This document shows positions 1 to 12,310 of a DNA stretch of 64,000 nucleotides, in pieces. This stretch comes from Pilaira anomala (taxonomy: Eukaryota > Mucoromycota > Mucoromycetes > Mucorales > Mucoraceae), in NCBI GenBank assembly GCA_025716855.1, contig JAIXMQ010000009.1, forward strand, positions 650,001 to 714,000. Reading direction: 5' to 3'. Made by a program: the position numbers and the translations under genes. The first letter of the stretch is position 1; each line of letters starts with the position of its first letter. The notes below the pieces were generated by a model. The model saw only the letters and a list, made by a program, of their open reading frames with translations, did no database searches and had not been told where the DNA came from.

Positions 1-205
1 AGCTTATTTATATTGCATATTTTAATGAAGTTTCATTTCATAATCTCAGGCAGCTTAAACTGATCGTGATCTTATGCATAATTATGTAAAACCATCTATT
101 ATATGTCCGGACCGGGATAATTGAAAGTGTTGAGGTCAGCATGTAATTATATACAAATAGGTTGCTTTTTAACTCTCTATCTTTTTCTGTAACTTTTTTC
201 AACTT

Positions 206-3200
206 ATGGACGAAGAAGAAGGTAGAGTATTTCAATACATAAAAATTTTTTACGCTTTTCACTTAAAAAAAAATCAACATATAGAAATTTGCAGAGTTTG
301 CCGTTCTGAAGGTTCACCGGAACACCCTTTATTTCATCCTTGTAAATGTACAGGAAGTATACGACATGTTCATCAGGACTGGTAAAATAATAACGTGTAA
401 TACCTGAAACAGTATACTTGACAACATTTTTTTTAATAGCTTAATCGAATGGCTGAGCCATAGTAGGCAACAGTAACTATAATTTTTTATATGATTTTTT
501 TTTTTTTTTATATATATGTAGAAAAATAAAACTGATTTTGCTTTTGTAGACACTGTGAATTATGTAAACATCCTTTCACATTTACACCAGGTATAGAATA
601 AATACAATAAATGAATTGAATTTAGCTTCTCATCGATGTAATATACATATTTATAGTATATCGACCCGATATGCCTGAAGTTCTTCCACCTACATTGATT
701 ATACAACAATTCAACAAAAAGATATTTTTTGCTTTAATGTTCGTCCTTCGCGTTCTCCTGGTTGGTTTTATCTGGGTTGTCTTCTTACCCTATTTAACAA
801 TCTGGATCTGGCGACTCTATTTCTTTTTGGGTGATCATATCTCTCGTCGACTTTATAATTTACAACAGGTCAAACATCAACTTGATTTTAATACAACTGC
901 ATTAAATCTTACTTCAGTTTTCTTTACTGCTTTCTCTGATAATCAAACAACTACTGCTGCTGTCAACTGGTTAGAGGAATACAAGTCACGTTTAACTATG
1001 CAGTAAGAAGATGATTTTCTTTTTTTTTTATAACAAAAAAAAAAAAAAAAAAAAGATGAATTGAAAACTAATTCTATATCTATATCTATATTGTTTATAT
1101 TAGTACTTTCTTATCTGATTGTTTTGAAGGTCAACTTATAACTTGTATTATTTTTATCTTTTTTATATCCATCTTTTTATTAAAGGAATGGATCATTCAA
1201 AATATTCCAATGGAAGATATCGTTATTATTGAGGATGATCAAGATGAATTTCTTCAAGAAATTCAACCACAACCTGTCATTCAACAAGAGCAGCCAAATG
1301 ATCCAAGATTCGATAGTTTATTTGATATACGTTGGGATACTGGAGTTGAACATGTAGAAGAAGAAATTCAGCCTCCATCACCTATTGCCGTTCAAGATGA
1401 TATTTGGTTTAACGAATCCACTGTATTTGATAATTATACAGTACCTTCTAGAGCCGAATCGATGCCACCACATGTTTTTAGATATGAAGAGGAAGAAGAA
1501 GAAGAAGAACGTTTTCGTCGCGCTAGTAGTATGGAACCTCACATGAATGAAACCGTTGATAGAAATTTACACAACTCAATGCATCGTCCTCAACCTTCTG
1601 CTCCTCTTGCTCCTCTTATGAGGCATGCTATTCAACCTATTATAGAAGAAGATGATGATGATGATGACCCAGTAATCGCAGAACCTGTTCGTCCTAGATT
1701 TTTCATCGCCGCCCAAAATAATGAGAATAATAATGCAGCAGGAGACGTACAGGAAATTGCAAATCAACAAGTGGCAAATGACGAGGAAGAAGAAGAGGAG
1801 GAAGAGGAGGAAGAGGAGGAGGAAAATGCAGATGGTTTATTGGAAGCAATTGGTATGGAAGGAAGCTTATTATCCTTAGCACAAAATACTGCTTTAATGT
1901 TACTATTGATCACCGTCATCCTTGGTGTTACTGTATGGATGCCGTATTTAATTGGCATGTTGTTTATCATGACTGAAGTATTGGATGTAGTTCGTATACC
2001 ATTACAGTGTGTTCGATTGCTTACCGACCCATGCATTGACTTCTTGCTTGATCGTATGTGGCCATCATGTGTTGATTTTTATTACTTGTACTTTGAGCCC
2101 GTATTGAAATCAACTTTCATATTTGATAAAGTGTTGAGTTTATCCACCTACCTTATCGACTATGTATCCTCCTTTATTGTCTCACCAACTCCAACAGCCT
2201 TATCAGATACATTAAACGTAGTTACAAACGAATCCAACACTGTTACAAAAGGTGTAGCTGATCATTGTATTCAATCCATCACAAACATCATAAACGGCAC
2301 TAAACCTTTTATCGAACAAGCATTAAACCGATACCAACAGTTAGCTATTGGAAAAACAGTAACTGACCGATCTATCTGTATTGCAGTAGGCTACATTATT
2401 CTAATTTTAGTAAGCTACTGGTACTTATCAAATAACACACGTGATAATCTTGCAACTGCCGTCTTTGGACTTACTGCCAAAGAAGCGTTTCGTCATCAAT
2501 GCATTATTCTTAAAGTAGGCTTTTACCTTATATTAGAATTATTTGTTTTACCTGTCCTTATGGGATTCGCATTCAGCCTTTCTACTTTGCCACTATTTAA
2601 AGATGCAACCATGACGACTCGTTTTATATTTGCAAAAACTCATCCTGCTTCATTTTTATTTTTACATTGGTTTCTCGGTACAGCATTTACTTTTTTCCTT
2701 GCTTGGCTTATTGGATTCTTTCGTCAACTGTTACGTCCTGGAGTTATGTGGTTTCTTCGTGACCCTTCAGACCCTGACTTTCATCCGATTCGAGAAATTG
2801 CTGAACGTCCTCTCATGAGCAAACTCAAAAAGATCTGTGTAAGTGCTTCAGTCTGTGTCATTTTTGTCTTTACTGCAGTCGCAACCATTATTTATGTGAT
2901 CCGGACAATCTCTCCAACTATTTTCCCATTAAGATGGAATCTATCGTAAGTTAAAAAATAAATATATATTATATTGGATATTGTTGATACTTTCTTTTTT
3001 TCTAATACTAAATAATAAAGTGGGTTTTCTGGGAAAAGAAGTCCATTTTCTGTAGTTCCTATTGATATCATCCTACTCCAAGTCGGCTTGCCTCTCTTTA
3101 TAAAGTACTACAAACCTTCTGCATTCATTTTTGCTGTCTCTTTTCACTTAATCAAGTTTGTTTCTCGTCAATTAAGACTCACTTCTTTCCTTTTTGGAAG

Positions 3201-4485
3201 AAGAAGAGTGAAGGAAGAGGGTACTTTGATTTATCATACATGGTCTGCTTGGATTCGTGGCGTTGAACCTGAGCGTTATCCTGCTATTGGTAGTCAGCAA
3301 AATGTAATTGGGGATGAAGTCACATACATAACAACTGGGCAACTGCTACGTGTTCCCAGTCATGATAATGTACCTTTTGACAGATTGCGTCGTATGCTGG
3401 TACCCGTGGATCCTATTGACCTGGAGCCTATCAATGCAATTGAAAGAGAATTAGGACATCCAGCAGCTACTGGACCTGGTGGAATTGAACATAATACGAC
3501 TGTGGTCTATGCTCCTCCGAATATTCGTCGTCGTCTTATTTTCTTTGTTATTATTATCTGGCTTTGTTTTACAGTTATGTTTTGCTCTGTTGTCCTTGTA
3601 CCGATTGCTTTTGGACGGTATTTGTTTAAAGACGTATTTAAAGTGGAAGAGCCAATTCATGACATCTATTCGTTCTCTTCTGGTATAATCATCTTGACTA
3701 CTACTGCTTCTTTCGTTCGATACCTTTACTTGTTATATCTTGATATTAAGCATCAACCTACTTGGTCAGAACGTAAGATCAGACTCATCCGTCACTTGAA
3801 AAAATGGAAGAGACGTGGTATTCACTGGACTTGGTTTATCACTTGGTTTGGCATTGTGATTCCGCTTGCTTTTGGAACACTTTTCCAGTTATATGTTAAA
3901 TTACCTTTATCTTCTGCTGGGAAAGATGCTGCAATGATTGATATTGGTGCCATGTGGTCTACTGGGTTCTCTTGTATGCTTGTTGGTCATTGGTTTATTA
4001 GGGCCGGTCCTCCTGGGCAAGCAAAAGATACAATTGAAGCGGTAAGAAAGTATATATATTTTTTTTAAAAAAAAATTGATATTCACTCCCATTAAAAAAC
4101 GTTATATAGGTGTTCCGTCGCGGGATTGGAAAGATGGATATTAGAAGGAGTTTCAGAGAAATCATTGGACCTCTTCTTGTTGTGAGTGCTTGTGGGGCAG
4201 GTCTCCCATTTTTAGTAGCTTATTTTAATATGTTTATTGGAAGTAAGGAAACGCATGCACATACAAATGAAATACATTTATTTATCATATTTATTTCTCT
4301 ACATAGATCTTAAAAGCCCAGAGTTGAGATTACAGCTAATTCAAGCGGCATATCCAGTGACTTTCTTGGGCATCGTAACTTTCTATTTGGGTAAAATAGG
4401 TTATAGCTTTGGTAGACAAGTGTCTGATTCCATTAGGCAAGATACATATTTAGTGGGCCAAACACTTCATAACCATGAACATTAA
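206..4485 (+). CDS. SSM4: ERAD E3 ubiquitin ligase Doa10/MARCH6 (RING-CH, multi-pass ER membrane)
   Basis: Nine exons: 206-221, 285-381, 440-472, 550-590, 657-1002, 1104-2945, 3021-4041, 4110-4242, 4307-4485; 1235 aa. The N-terminus carries a C4HC3 RING-CH finger with Cys8, Cys11, Cys25, Cys27, His35, Cys38, Cys51 and Cys54, including the [10 protein letters not shown] and HCELCKHPF stretches typical of Doa10. Many hydrophobic segments follow, as expected for the 14-TM family. A long acidic cytosolic loop (about residues 220-380) includes a run of some 14 Glu. Known family role: ubiquitinates misfolded ER and nuclear-envelope proteins with Ubc6/Ubc7 for the proteasome. The start gives MDEEEEICRVC, the usual Doa10 beginning; the 63-nt first intron is a multiple of three, so retaining it would only add 21 residues. 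The family call is secure; the symbol follows yeast. Confidence 0.93.
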
Positions 4486-4607
4486 TCCCCTCACACACAC
4501 ACACATATATATATATACCCATCGCTTTAACAACATTCCTTTTACATTATGTATATTCACATTCCCTACCACACTTCTTTGAATAAATATAATTAATTTA
4601 TATATTT

Positions 4608-7045
4608 TTAATTGATGCTTAATTCAGAACGAATACGTTGCAATTGTTCAATAGATAATTGACCTGGCGCAGCAATAGAAGGTAAAGCAGGATGAGTAGC
4701 AGGAGACATGAATCGATTAGCCACACGAGAGAATTTACCATGAGGACCCATATTAATTAAAATTAAAGGTTGAGTACGTGTAGGATCCAATTGATGGCGA
4801 AATTGTTCTAATTCAATGTTATCATAAAAGCTATTAGCAAATCCAACCATCTTAATCACACCATCATGCTCGTGCTTTTGAAAGAGTTGATGTGCTTGAT
4901 CATAAACTGATTTCATAGCTAGACTAGACCATGGGCTTAAATACTTGGGATCATGATAAGACGCAATGATTTTTGTAGGAAACGATTTGAGAGACATCAG
5001 TTGATCAAGTTGCTCAGAGTTCAAAGTAGTGATTTCCATGTCCACATAATCACAACCCCAACGATGACCCCAATACAAAAGATCAAAATAAAGAGAAGTA
5101 AGAGTTGGATTAAACTGACCTGCTTGAGGCAAAGTACGTACAGTGAAAATGACTGGTAAGTTGGTCTTTTGACGAAGATAGGCTAGCTGTTTACCAGTGT
5201 TGGAAATCCATTCTTGACTGTTCTTTTGAGTAGTGAGTAAATCGACCCTGAATTCAATGGCATCAGCACCTTCTAACCATTGATTTAAAACGACAGGCAA
5301 AACAGACTTGTAATCTGAAACAGTAGGTGTGACAAAAGTCGTAGCTTTGTTTAAGGTAGGATTAAGATGTCGATCTTCTTGACCACAAATGACGTCAGTA
5401 ATAAATGTCATCGAACCATTCAAAAAGTGATAATCCATCTCGTTGGGTGTAACAATGTATTCAAACCAAATAGCTTGTGATGATTGTGTTGATCCTGGCT
5501 CCTTTGTAAAGTAAATGTTAACTTGGTCTGCATCATCTTTTGAAGATTTATTAGGATCTTGTTCGGTACTAGTACTTAATACGCATTGAAACTTGTTCTT
5601 AACAATATCATATAGCTTGTTAATAAGTTGATCCAAGTCAGTGGAGGAAGAAACGAGATGAATACAAGGATAAGTGATACCAGAGGGCTGTTGATGTCTC
5701 ATGGCATTAACAACTTGCTTAGCTGTAGAAGAAGGACGATCAGAGACATACATTTTCAAGACGTTTTCGATTTCATGGTTGGGTACATCAGAAGCTTTCT
5801 TTTCAACTGTGTCGCCAATTTCGCTTAGGAGTACAATTCTCTTTTGAGTACCCTTGTTCTTTTTATCTACTTTCATAATCTCCATAACTTGATCCAGTTC
5901 AATCTTATTTCTTGTTTCCAAATCAAATACGGTAGGTAAGTCATATGCCTTGAGGCAATCAATGAGTTTATCAATGGGTTCAATATCACAATGTCCTAAG
6001 TTACAAGCTAATCGAGCTTCCATAATCATACCAATCGAAACGCATTCACCGTGTAACCAAAGTGGAGATAAAATGGTTTCGATGGCGTGACCAATTGAAT
6101 GTCCAAAGTTTAAAAGACCTCGAAGACCTCCTTCTCTTTCATCCAGAGTAACAACATTTGCTTTAAACTTAACTGTACTGCAAATGACTTTGACCAAAAA
6201 CTGACGATCGGAATCTTTTATATGGAGTAAGCATTATTTAATTTTTATTTTTTATTAAAGGAGAATTTAAGTTGACTCTTACCTGTGCATTTCATAGCAG
6301 CTGATATAGCAGCTCGAATTCTTTCTCTACCCATACTTAAATCATGGAAAAGTGATTCATTTGAAATGGCAGCAATCTGAAAAAAAATGGAATGTTTTTT
6401 TAGAAGGATAGGCTTTTTTTTAAAAAAAAAGATTTACATAAAAAGACCCACCTTGATAATTTCGGCCATTCCGTTAGATACTTCCCTACTAGGAAGAGTC
6501 TGTAACACGGACAAGTCCAAATAAATACGCTTGGGCTGCCAAAAGGTACCTATCAAATTTTTACCATGAGGCGTATCAATCGCAGTCTTTCCACCCACAC
6601 TTGAGTCTACCATAGCCAACAAAGTAGTAGGTACTTGAACATAAGGAATACCACGCATAAAAGTAGAGGCAATATAACCTACCAAATCACCTACAACACC
6701 GCCACCTAAGGCAATTAAACAAGTATCTCTTGTACAAGATTGAGATAACAAGTAATCTTCAATCTCGGCTTTTGCTTGACGACATTTGGTCATCTCACCG
6801 GAAGGAAGCGTACGCACAAACAATCTTTCACCATGTGTCAAGTTTCGTTTGAGAGATAACATGAATTTCTCTAAATAAAGCGGAGCCAGATTGGTGTCGG
6901 TAATAACAACATAATTTGACACGTTGTCGATGGACGAAATCATGTTTTGTGCTATGTAATCCTCAATTAAATTGTAACCAATATGAATCACATCTGACTT
7001 GTTTAATATCGAAACTGTTTCAACTTTAGGTATTTCTACTACCAT
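4608..7045 (-). CDS. ARO1: Shortened AROM: 3-dehydroquinate synthase fused to type I 3-dehydroquinase
   Basis: Three exons (complement of 4608-6214, 6283-6376, 6452-7045), 764 aa. Residues 1 to about 382 are dehydroquinate synthase: GGGVVGDLVGYIAST, the VPTTLLAMVDSSVGGK loop, MAEIIK, and the zinc ligands in GHSIGHAIE and LHGE. Residues about 520-764 are type I dehydroquinase, with catalytic His in IIASYHDPK (about 650), Schiff-base Lys in GVIKMVG (about 684) and the C-terminal PGQLS segment. The roughly 135 residues between resemble neither EPSP synthase nor shikimate kinase, and no shikimate dehydrogenase follows the stop. A normal fungal AROM has five domains and about 1550-1600 aa. All catalytic motifs I can check in the two retained domains are intact, so this looks like a working enzyme for two consecutive shikimate steps (DAHP to dehydroquinate to dehydroshikimate). 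It is divergent with the gene starting at 7293. Confidence 0.88.
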
Positions 7046-7292
7046 TTTGTTAGTACTATTATTAGGAAAAATAAAATTGAGAAAAAGAAAATTAAAAGGG
7101 AATAAAAAAAAAATTTTTATATGCTCATGGGATTTTCTCTATTTATTTGCATTATGTGAAGCTTGTGCAACATCTTCTTTTGAAAAACTGTCAACTCCGC
7201 GTATTATTTTTTGATATATAAATAAACTTTTGATTTATTAGATGGTACCTTCTTTTTGCACCTTTTAAATTTTCAAATATTTTTTATTCAAG

Positions 7293-7991
7293 ATGAAGTT
7301 CACACTGCTTGGATTTACATTAGCTATTGCCTGTCTTTTTGGTACAGCTGTAGTAGAGGGAAATCAAATAAAAGAGGTTGCTCACCATAGAAATATGCCA
7401 AAGAATACCAAAGTCTACTTTATGGGTATAAATGGATTTTTGAAAAAAAGAAAAGAGTCTAGATTTTTTGAGGCACCTAAAATTTCAGCAACTCACATTA
7501 AACAAAAAAGAGATGCAGAAAAACCCAACAAAAAAGAAAAAAGAGCTGTCAAGTATGCAAACTCTGGTACAGCTACTTTTTTTACACCCAACGTTGGTTC
7601 TTGTGGATGGAAAAATAAACCAAGTGATTTAATCGTCGCTGTCAATGGTAAAGATATGAAAAATGCATCTGGAAAATCCAATAAAAATCCTCTTTGTGGC
7701 AAAATGGTTGAAGTTACAAATTCTTCTGGTAAAAAAATTCGTGCCAAAATTGTAGATACCGTAAGTTTTGTACATCTAATGTATGATGCCATTTTATAAA
7801 TTTTAACTTTTTTTTTTTTTTATGCTAGTGTCCTGGATGTAGTAAAGGTGATTTGGGTAAGTTTCATCTTAATACCAATTCTTTTCACTCTTTCTAATAA
7901 TTATGTAAATATAGATTTAAGTCCTGCGGCTTTTAGTAAATTAGCCCCTCTTAGTAAAGGTATTCTTAAGATCAAATGGAGATATGTATAG
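7293..7991 (+). CDS. Secreted double-psi beta-barrel (barwin/expansin/RlpA-like) protein
   Basis: Exons 7293-7760, 7829-7856 and 7915-7991; 190 aa. Residues 1-23 form a signal peptide (MKFTLLGFTLAIACLFGTAV). A Lys/Arg-rich pro-region follows with several dibasic sites, ending at KKEKR just before the folded domain; this resembles Kex2 processing. From about residue 88 it reads as a DPBB fold: GTATFFTP, SCGW, CGKMVEV, then across the splice sites VDTCPGC, DLSPAAF and a C-terminal KIKWRYV. These are hallmarks of fungal expansin-like/RlpA-like proteins, which act on or loosen cell walls. The two short downstream exons are supported by this conserved order. The exact substrate cannot be told from sequence. 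Confidence 0.88.
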
Positions 7992-8717
7992 TGTGCACAA
8001 ATGACAGGTTTTAAAAATACTCTTTTTCTGAACCTGCTATTAATTTGTATACACGAAATGTTATAATATACAATTAAAAAACAATTATAATAAAATACTA
8101 GCTTAACGAGATTTTTTTTTTTTTAATGTCACTAACAGCTAGAATTTAAATACTCTCCTGAGTAAAACATAAGAATACTGTGCAAACAATTAAGAAGTAA
8201 TAGACCTTTTTCTTGTCAATTTTTATTTTAAGCTTGAATATATATATTTTTATATGTTAATCAAAATATGCACATTTACTGTATATAAGATGATATCGAG
8301 ATTGCAGCAAAAAGAGATTATAAAAACAGTTTTGGTGGCTGTACTTCGCATACCGTATCCAAGGAACTGACTAAAGCGGCAGTAGACAACACTATAAACA
8401 AATATAAAGTTTATCCCAGTTTCATCGAAAATGATTTTTTTTAAAAAGAGTTTAAAAGAAAAATAAGACACACATTATTCTTTTAATAAAATTATGCAAT
8501 TCATTACACCATCAGATCTACTTTATTCTCTGCATTCTAATACATAATTGCTGTTTCACGATATCTAAAAGCTCATATTTACTCTCTAGACTATACTCCT
8601 AAAAAAGTGTCGAAAATGAAAGGAAGCTACTACTTTTTGTTTATTATTTCATTCAATCAAGTAAAATGACATGTGATTTGAAATGGCTTTATAAAAAGGA
8701 TGTTTCGTAGTTTCTGT
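7992..8717. other. Intergenic, no gene seen
   Basis: AT-rich spacer between the barwin-like gene and the small peptide gene. Only short ORFs without family features or good context are present, including one of 73 codons on the minus strand at 8250-8471 that looks like chance. AATAAA-like signals are scattered; the 3' ends of both neighbours should lie here. Confidence 0.6.
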
Positions 8718-8864
8718 CTATAAACAAGTAAGTGATTCGCGATTGCATGTAGTAAAACAACATTCTTCGTCTTGAAAACAAGGATCTCCGCTATAAGCAC
8801 AGTCAGTCAATATGACAGCAGCAGGAAAAGCTAATAGATAACACACAAACAAACAAAATTTCAT
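8718..8864 (-). CDS. Small secreted six-cysteine peptide with inhibitor-cystine-knot (knottin) spacing
   Basis: A single uninterrupted ORF of 48 codons, below the usual length cutoffs. Residues 1 to about 20 form a clear signal peptide (Met-Lys, a hydrophobic core, small residues before the likely cleavage). The remaining 28 residues hold six cysteines at 22, 29, 35, 36, 40 and 47, giving C-x6-C-x5-C-C-x3-C-x6-C. That is the classic loop pattern of inhibitor cystine knots. Two more Cys (4 and 8) lie inside the signal peptide. An AATAAA-like signal follows the stop on the minus strand. Knottins include protease inhibitors, channel-active toxins and antimicrobial or signalling peptides; sequence alone does not say which. 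The fold is inferred from spacing only, and expression is unproven. Confidence 0.62.
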   Translation of the reverse strand: MKFCLFVCYLLAFPAAVILTDCAYSGDPCFQDEECCFTTCNRESLTCL

Positions 8865-9385
8865 TTGGGTTCAAGATAACAAAAGAAAGAAGTGCATTTG
8901 TACAATAAAAATAAACTAATTCAATTTTTTTTTTTTTTCAGGAGCAGTAGTAACACGATTCGGATATAAAGTTAGGCATAAATGCAGATTCCCAAAAATT
9001 TAATATGCACTATGATGACGAAAAAAAAAAAAAAAAAGGGTATCTCGATTTCTCTTTTTGAGTTAGGCAGTACTTGTATATTTTTCCTCGGTCGACTTTC
9101 AAATAGGCCAATGTTTTGAAAAAGCCTTTTTTTTTTTTCTTCTGTTACTATGCTGACAACGATATCCAAATTATACGATTTCATTTTCGCATGTTTTTTT
9201 ATGGTCTTATCGATCTCTCAGGAGAGATTTGTTTTCTTTTTTTTAAAAAAAAAAAAAAAAGCGGACAACACAATTAAAATAACAGTGATATGTATGATAA
9301 TTTACATATACATTTAATCCATTAATTATTAATAAAGCGTAAAATGGGGATAGGGATATAAAATTACAAAATGTGAATACATCGG
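8865..9385. other. Intergenic; upstream of the small peptide gene, downstream of the P4-ATPase
   Basis: AT-rich spacer with A/T homopolymers at about 9018-9037 and 9238-9259. A TTTATAT stretch on the minus strand near 8970 could serve as a TATA element for the peptide gene. No coding sequence recognised. Confidence 0.45.
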
Positions 9386-12273
9386 CTAAGATAGTGCGTT
9401 TTTTCTACTATTACTGTTAGAAATTAATAATGGGAAGCAATAACTTAACCTCCATCTTGAGCCTCCTTCTTTCAAAGCTTCTTCTCTTAATTTTTTCTTT
9501 TTCATCTTTTTCTCATAATACTCTAGATGTCTTCCTCTCGCCACAACATTTGGGTACCACCACTGACATATAAAAGTAATAATATAACGTGGTAAAAACG
9601 CAATTAAGATTGATAAAAAGAAAGTCATCCAAAAGGTCCAAGCTCCAAATACCATTTGTGCCATACCGAACAGGGAAACGGAAGGAAATGCACCATAGAT
9701 CACTACCCAGAGAAAAGTCAATAAGATCTCAAATCCAACAAAGAAGAATTGCCACCATGTCCAATAAGCTGTATTGAAACCAGGCATAATATTGGCAAGT
9801 ACAATGGCTGTCACCGCAACAGAAGTAGAAAATTGAAGCATAGATTCAGCGCGTCCATTCGCATTTGGGTTTCCAAATATCCAAAGAAAGTAAAATGCAT
9901 AGAAAACGACAAGTGATTGCCAGACGCCATCAAAAAAATAAAGCCAGAATCTGAATCTTGTGTATAGTTTTCTTTGAATACCAATTGTATAAACTTGTGG
10001 TAAATGTTTTAAATAAGGAGATGTTAAATCTTGATCAGTTGCACCTATATTATATATTATTGTTAAAATCGAGAACCATTTTATGTAAAATAAAATAAAA
10101 ACTTACCAAGAATAACAACAGGCGCAACAGTAAAGACAATGTTATATAATTGAAGAAAAGAATAATCATAAAAGATATTTCCAGACCAAGCACTATATAT
10201 TTGATACCATAAGGAAGGAAATACCCAAAAAACGTTTTTAAAGAAAAAAGTAAGAATCATTTCAGATATACGAGCGTAACTCCAATGTCCTTGTACAAGT
10301 AATAACTTGTGTAAAAATCGAAACTGTGCGATTGCATAATCCGCTGCCATAGATGCTTGAACACCTTCTTGACCTGCAATACCTACACCAATATTAGCAA
10401 CTTGAATCATACTGACATCGTTGGCACCATCGCCTACAGCCAAAGTAACAACATTATGATATTTACGAACAAGTTGAACCACTAACGCCTTTTGAAGTGG
10501 ACTAACTCTACAACATATCACACTTTTACAAAGAATAGCAATATCGAGTAGTCTTTCCTTTGATTCTGCTGTTTCAAAGATATGAACTAGGGCTGATCCT
10601 TCAATAATAAGAGCGTTTACTGCAGGTGGTTCAGCATTTTCTTCATCTTGTTCATAATTTTGTTGAATTTCGTCCAGCTTATTACAAATATTGATCATAT
10701 CTTGCAAGACTTTATCCGAATCATCATGACCACGTATAGTCCAAAGCTTCATATCACCATCTAATAAATTACTTGCATATCCAATATTAATCGCAGTCTC
10801 CAATTTATCACCTGTCAATACCCACACCTTAATACCCGCTCTACGGAGATCTTCAATACATTGAGGAACACCTTCTTGTAATTTATCTTCAATACCAGTT
10901 GCGCCTAATAGCTTCAGTTTGATTTCCATTTTTTCTTGTACCTCAGAAACTTTTTCTGCTCTGTTTTCTGATGCAGTACTCGCTTCCTTCATTTCATCTT
11001 TCCATTTCTCATATTCTTTCTCATTCAAAGTACGATAAGAAAGCATTAATGTTCGTAATCCATTGTTAGAAAAGGCATCTACGTCTTCAAACGTCTTTTT
11101 TACAATATCTTGTTGTTGACCTGTTTCATCTAAACGTTCTGAAATAACATTATCTGCTCCTTTACAATACAATACAATATCGTTCCAAGGCTCGGGTCTA
11201 CGTAAGATGACACTCATTCGTTTTCTATCTGAATTAAATTCCAATACATCCAATAATTCAAAATCGTATTCTGTTCCAAGTACATCGACCGTCATAATGT
11301 TTCCTTTACGCTTGATAAAAGTAAATCCAGCATTTTTTGCAGCATTCACAAGTGCAGCTTCATCGGGTGATTCTGCTTTATATTCCAACTGAATTTCTAC
11401 AGTATCATCTACTTTATCAGATGTATCTTTTTCGTCAGTAATTGAATCAAATTCTGATCCACGACTTTGTCTACGCTCTTGAGGATGATTTGGTCTTTTT
11501 TTCAATCGATTTTTACCAGGTAAATGTAACTTTTTGGATCCTCCTCCAGGTTTATAATTGAGAATTTTAGATATCGTGTTATTTTCGTGATTTTCTTTTT
11601 CTGATCCAGAACCTGTAGTCTCGTTATTTGCAATTTCAGGTAAGGCTCTTGCATCGTCATCTTCGTCATCTTCCTCATCTTCGATTACTTTACCATCTTT
11701 ATCGATCCTTTCAATAACTACTGTATGACAAAGTGAAAGTAACAAAAAGAACTCTTTGATTAAAAGTGGATTATCTTCAATTGTTTTTCCTACTTGTGCA
11801 TCCTTCATATCTTTAAATAACTGTGGGTCAGCAAATGAAAGACGGTCGACATTAATCGAAGAATATTTTGGTTGAAAGATGTGTTTTAAAGCTACTTCAT
11901 AGTCCTTAATGATTTCCTTCTTTTTTTCTTGATTTTCATGGTCTGCTTGTTTATCTTCATTACTTTCGAGTGGGTCTTCATCTACATTTATCATGGGTGG
12001 TGTCGATGGAGATTGTTGTTGTTGTTGTTCTAAAAGAGTTGGTGCATCTTCTTCAGATGGGTTATTATTATTTTCTTTTTCTTTACGAAGTCTAGCCCCA
12101 CGAGCACCTTCAGATTCAGGAGAGAAACCATTATCACCGTATCGTGTGCCACCAATAGTACATTCTCGAAATTCCATAATATTACGTGTCAGTGTACCCG
12201 TCTTATCCGAAAATATGTATTCTACTTGCCCAAGATCATCAGACAATGTCCACTTTAAATATAGTTTAGAGTT

Positions 12274-12310
<37 letters not shown>

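Noticed and set aside
1764..2036. Minus-strand ORF rich in Ser opposite the Doa10 acidic region
   Set aside because: Antisense shadow of GAA/GAG codons; no independent gene features.
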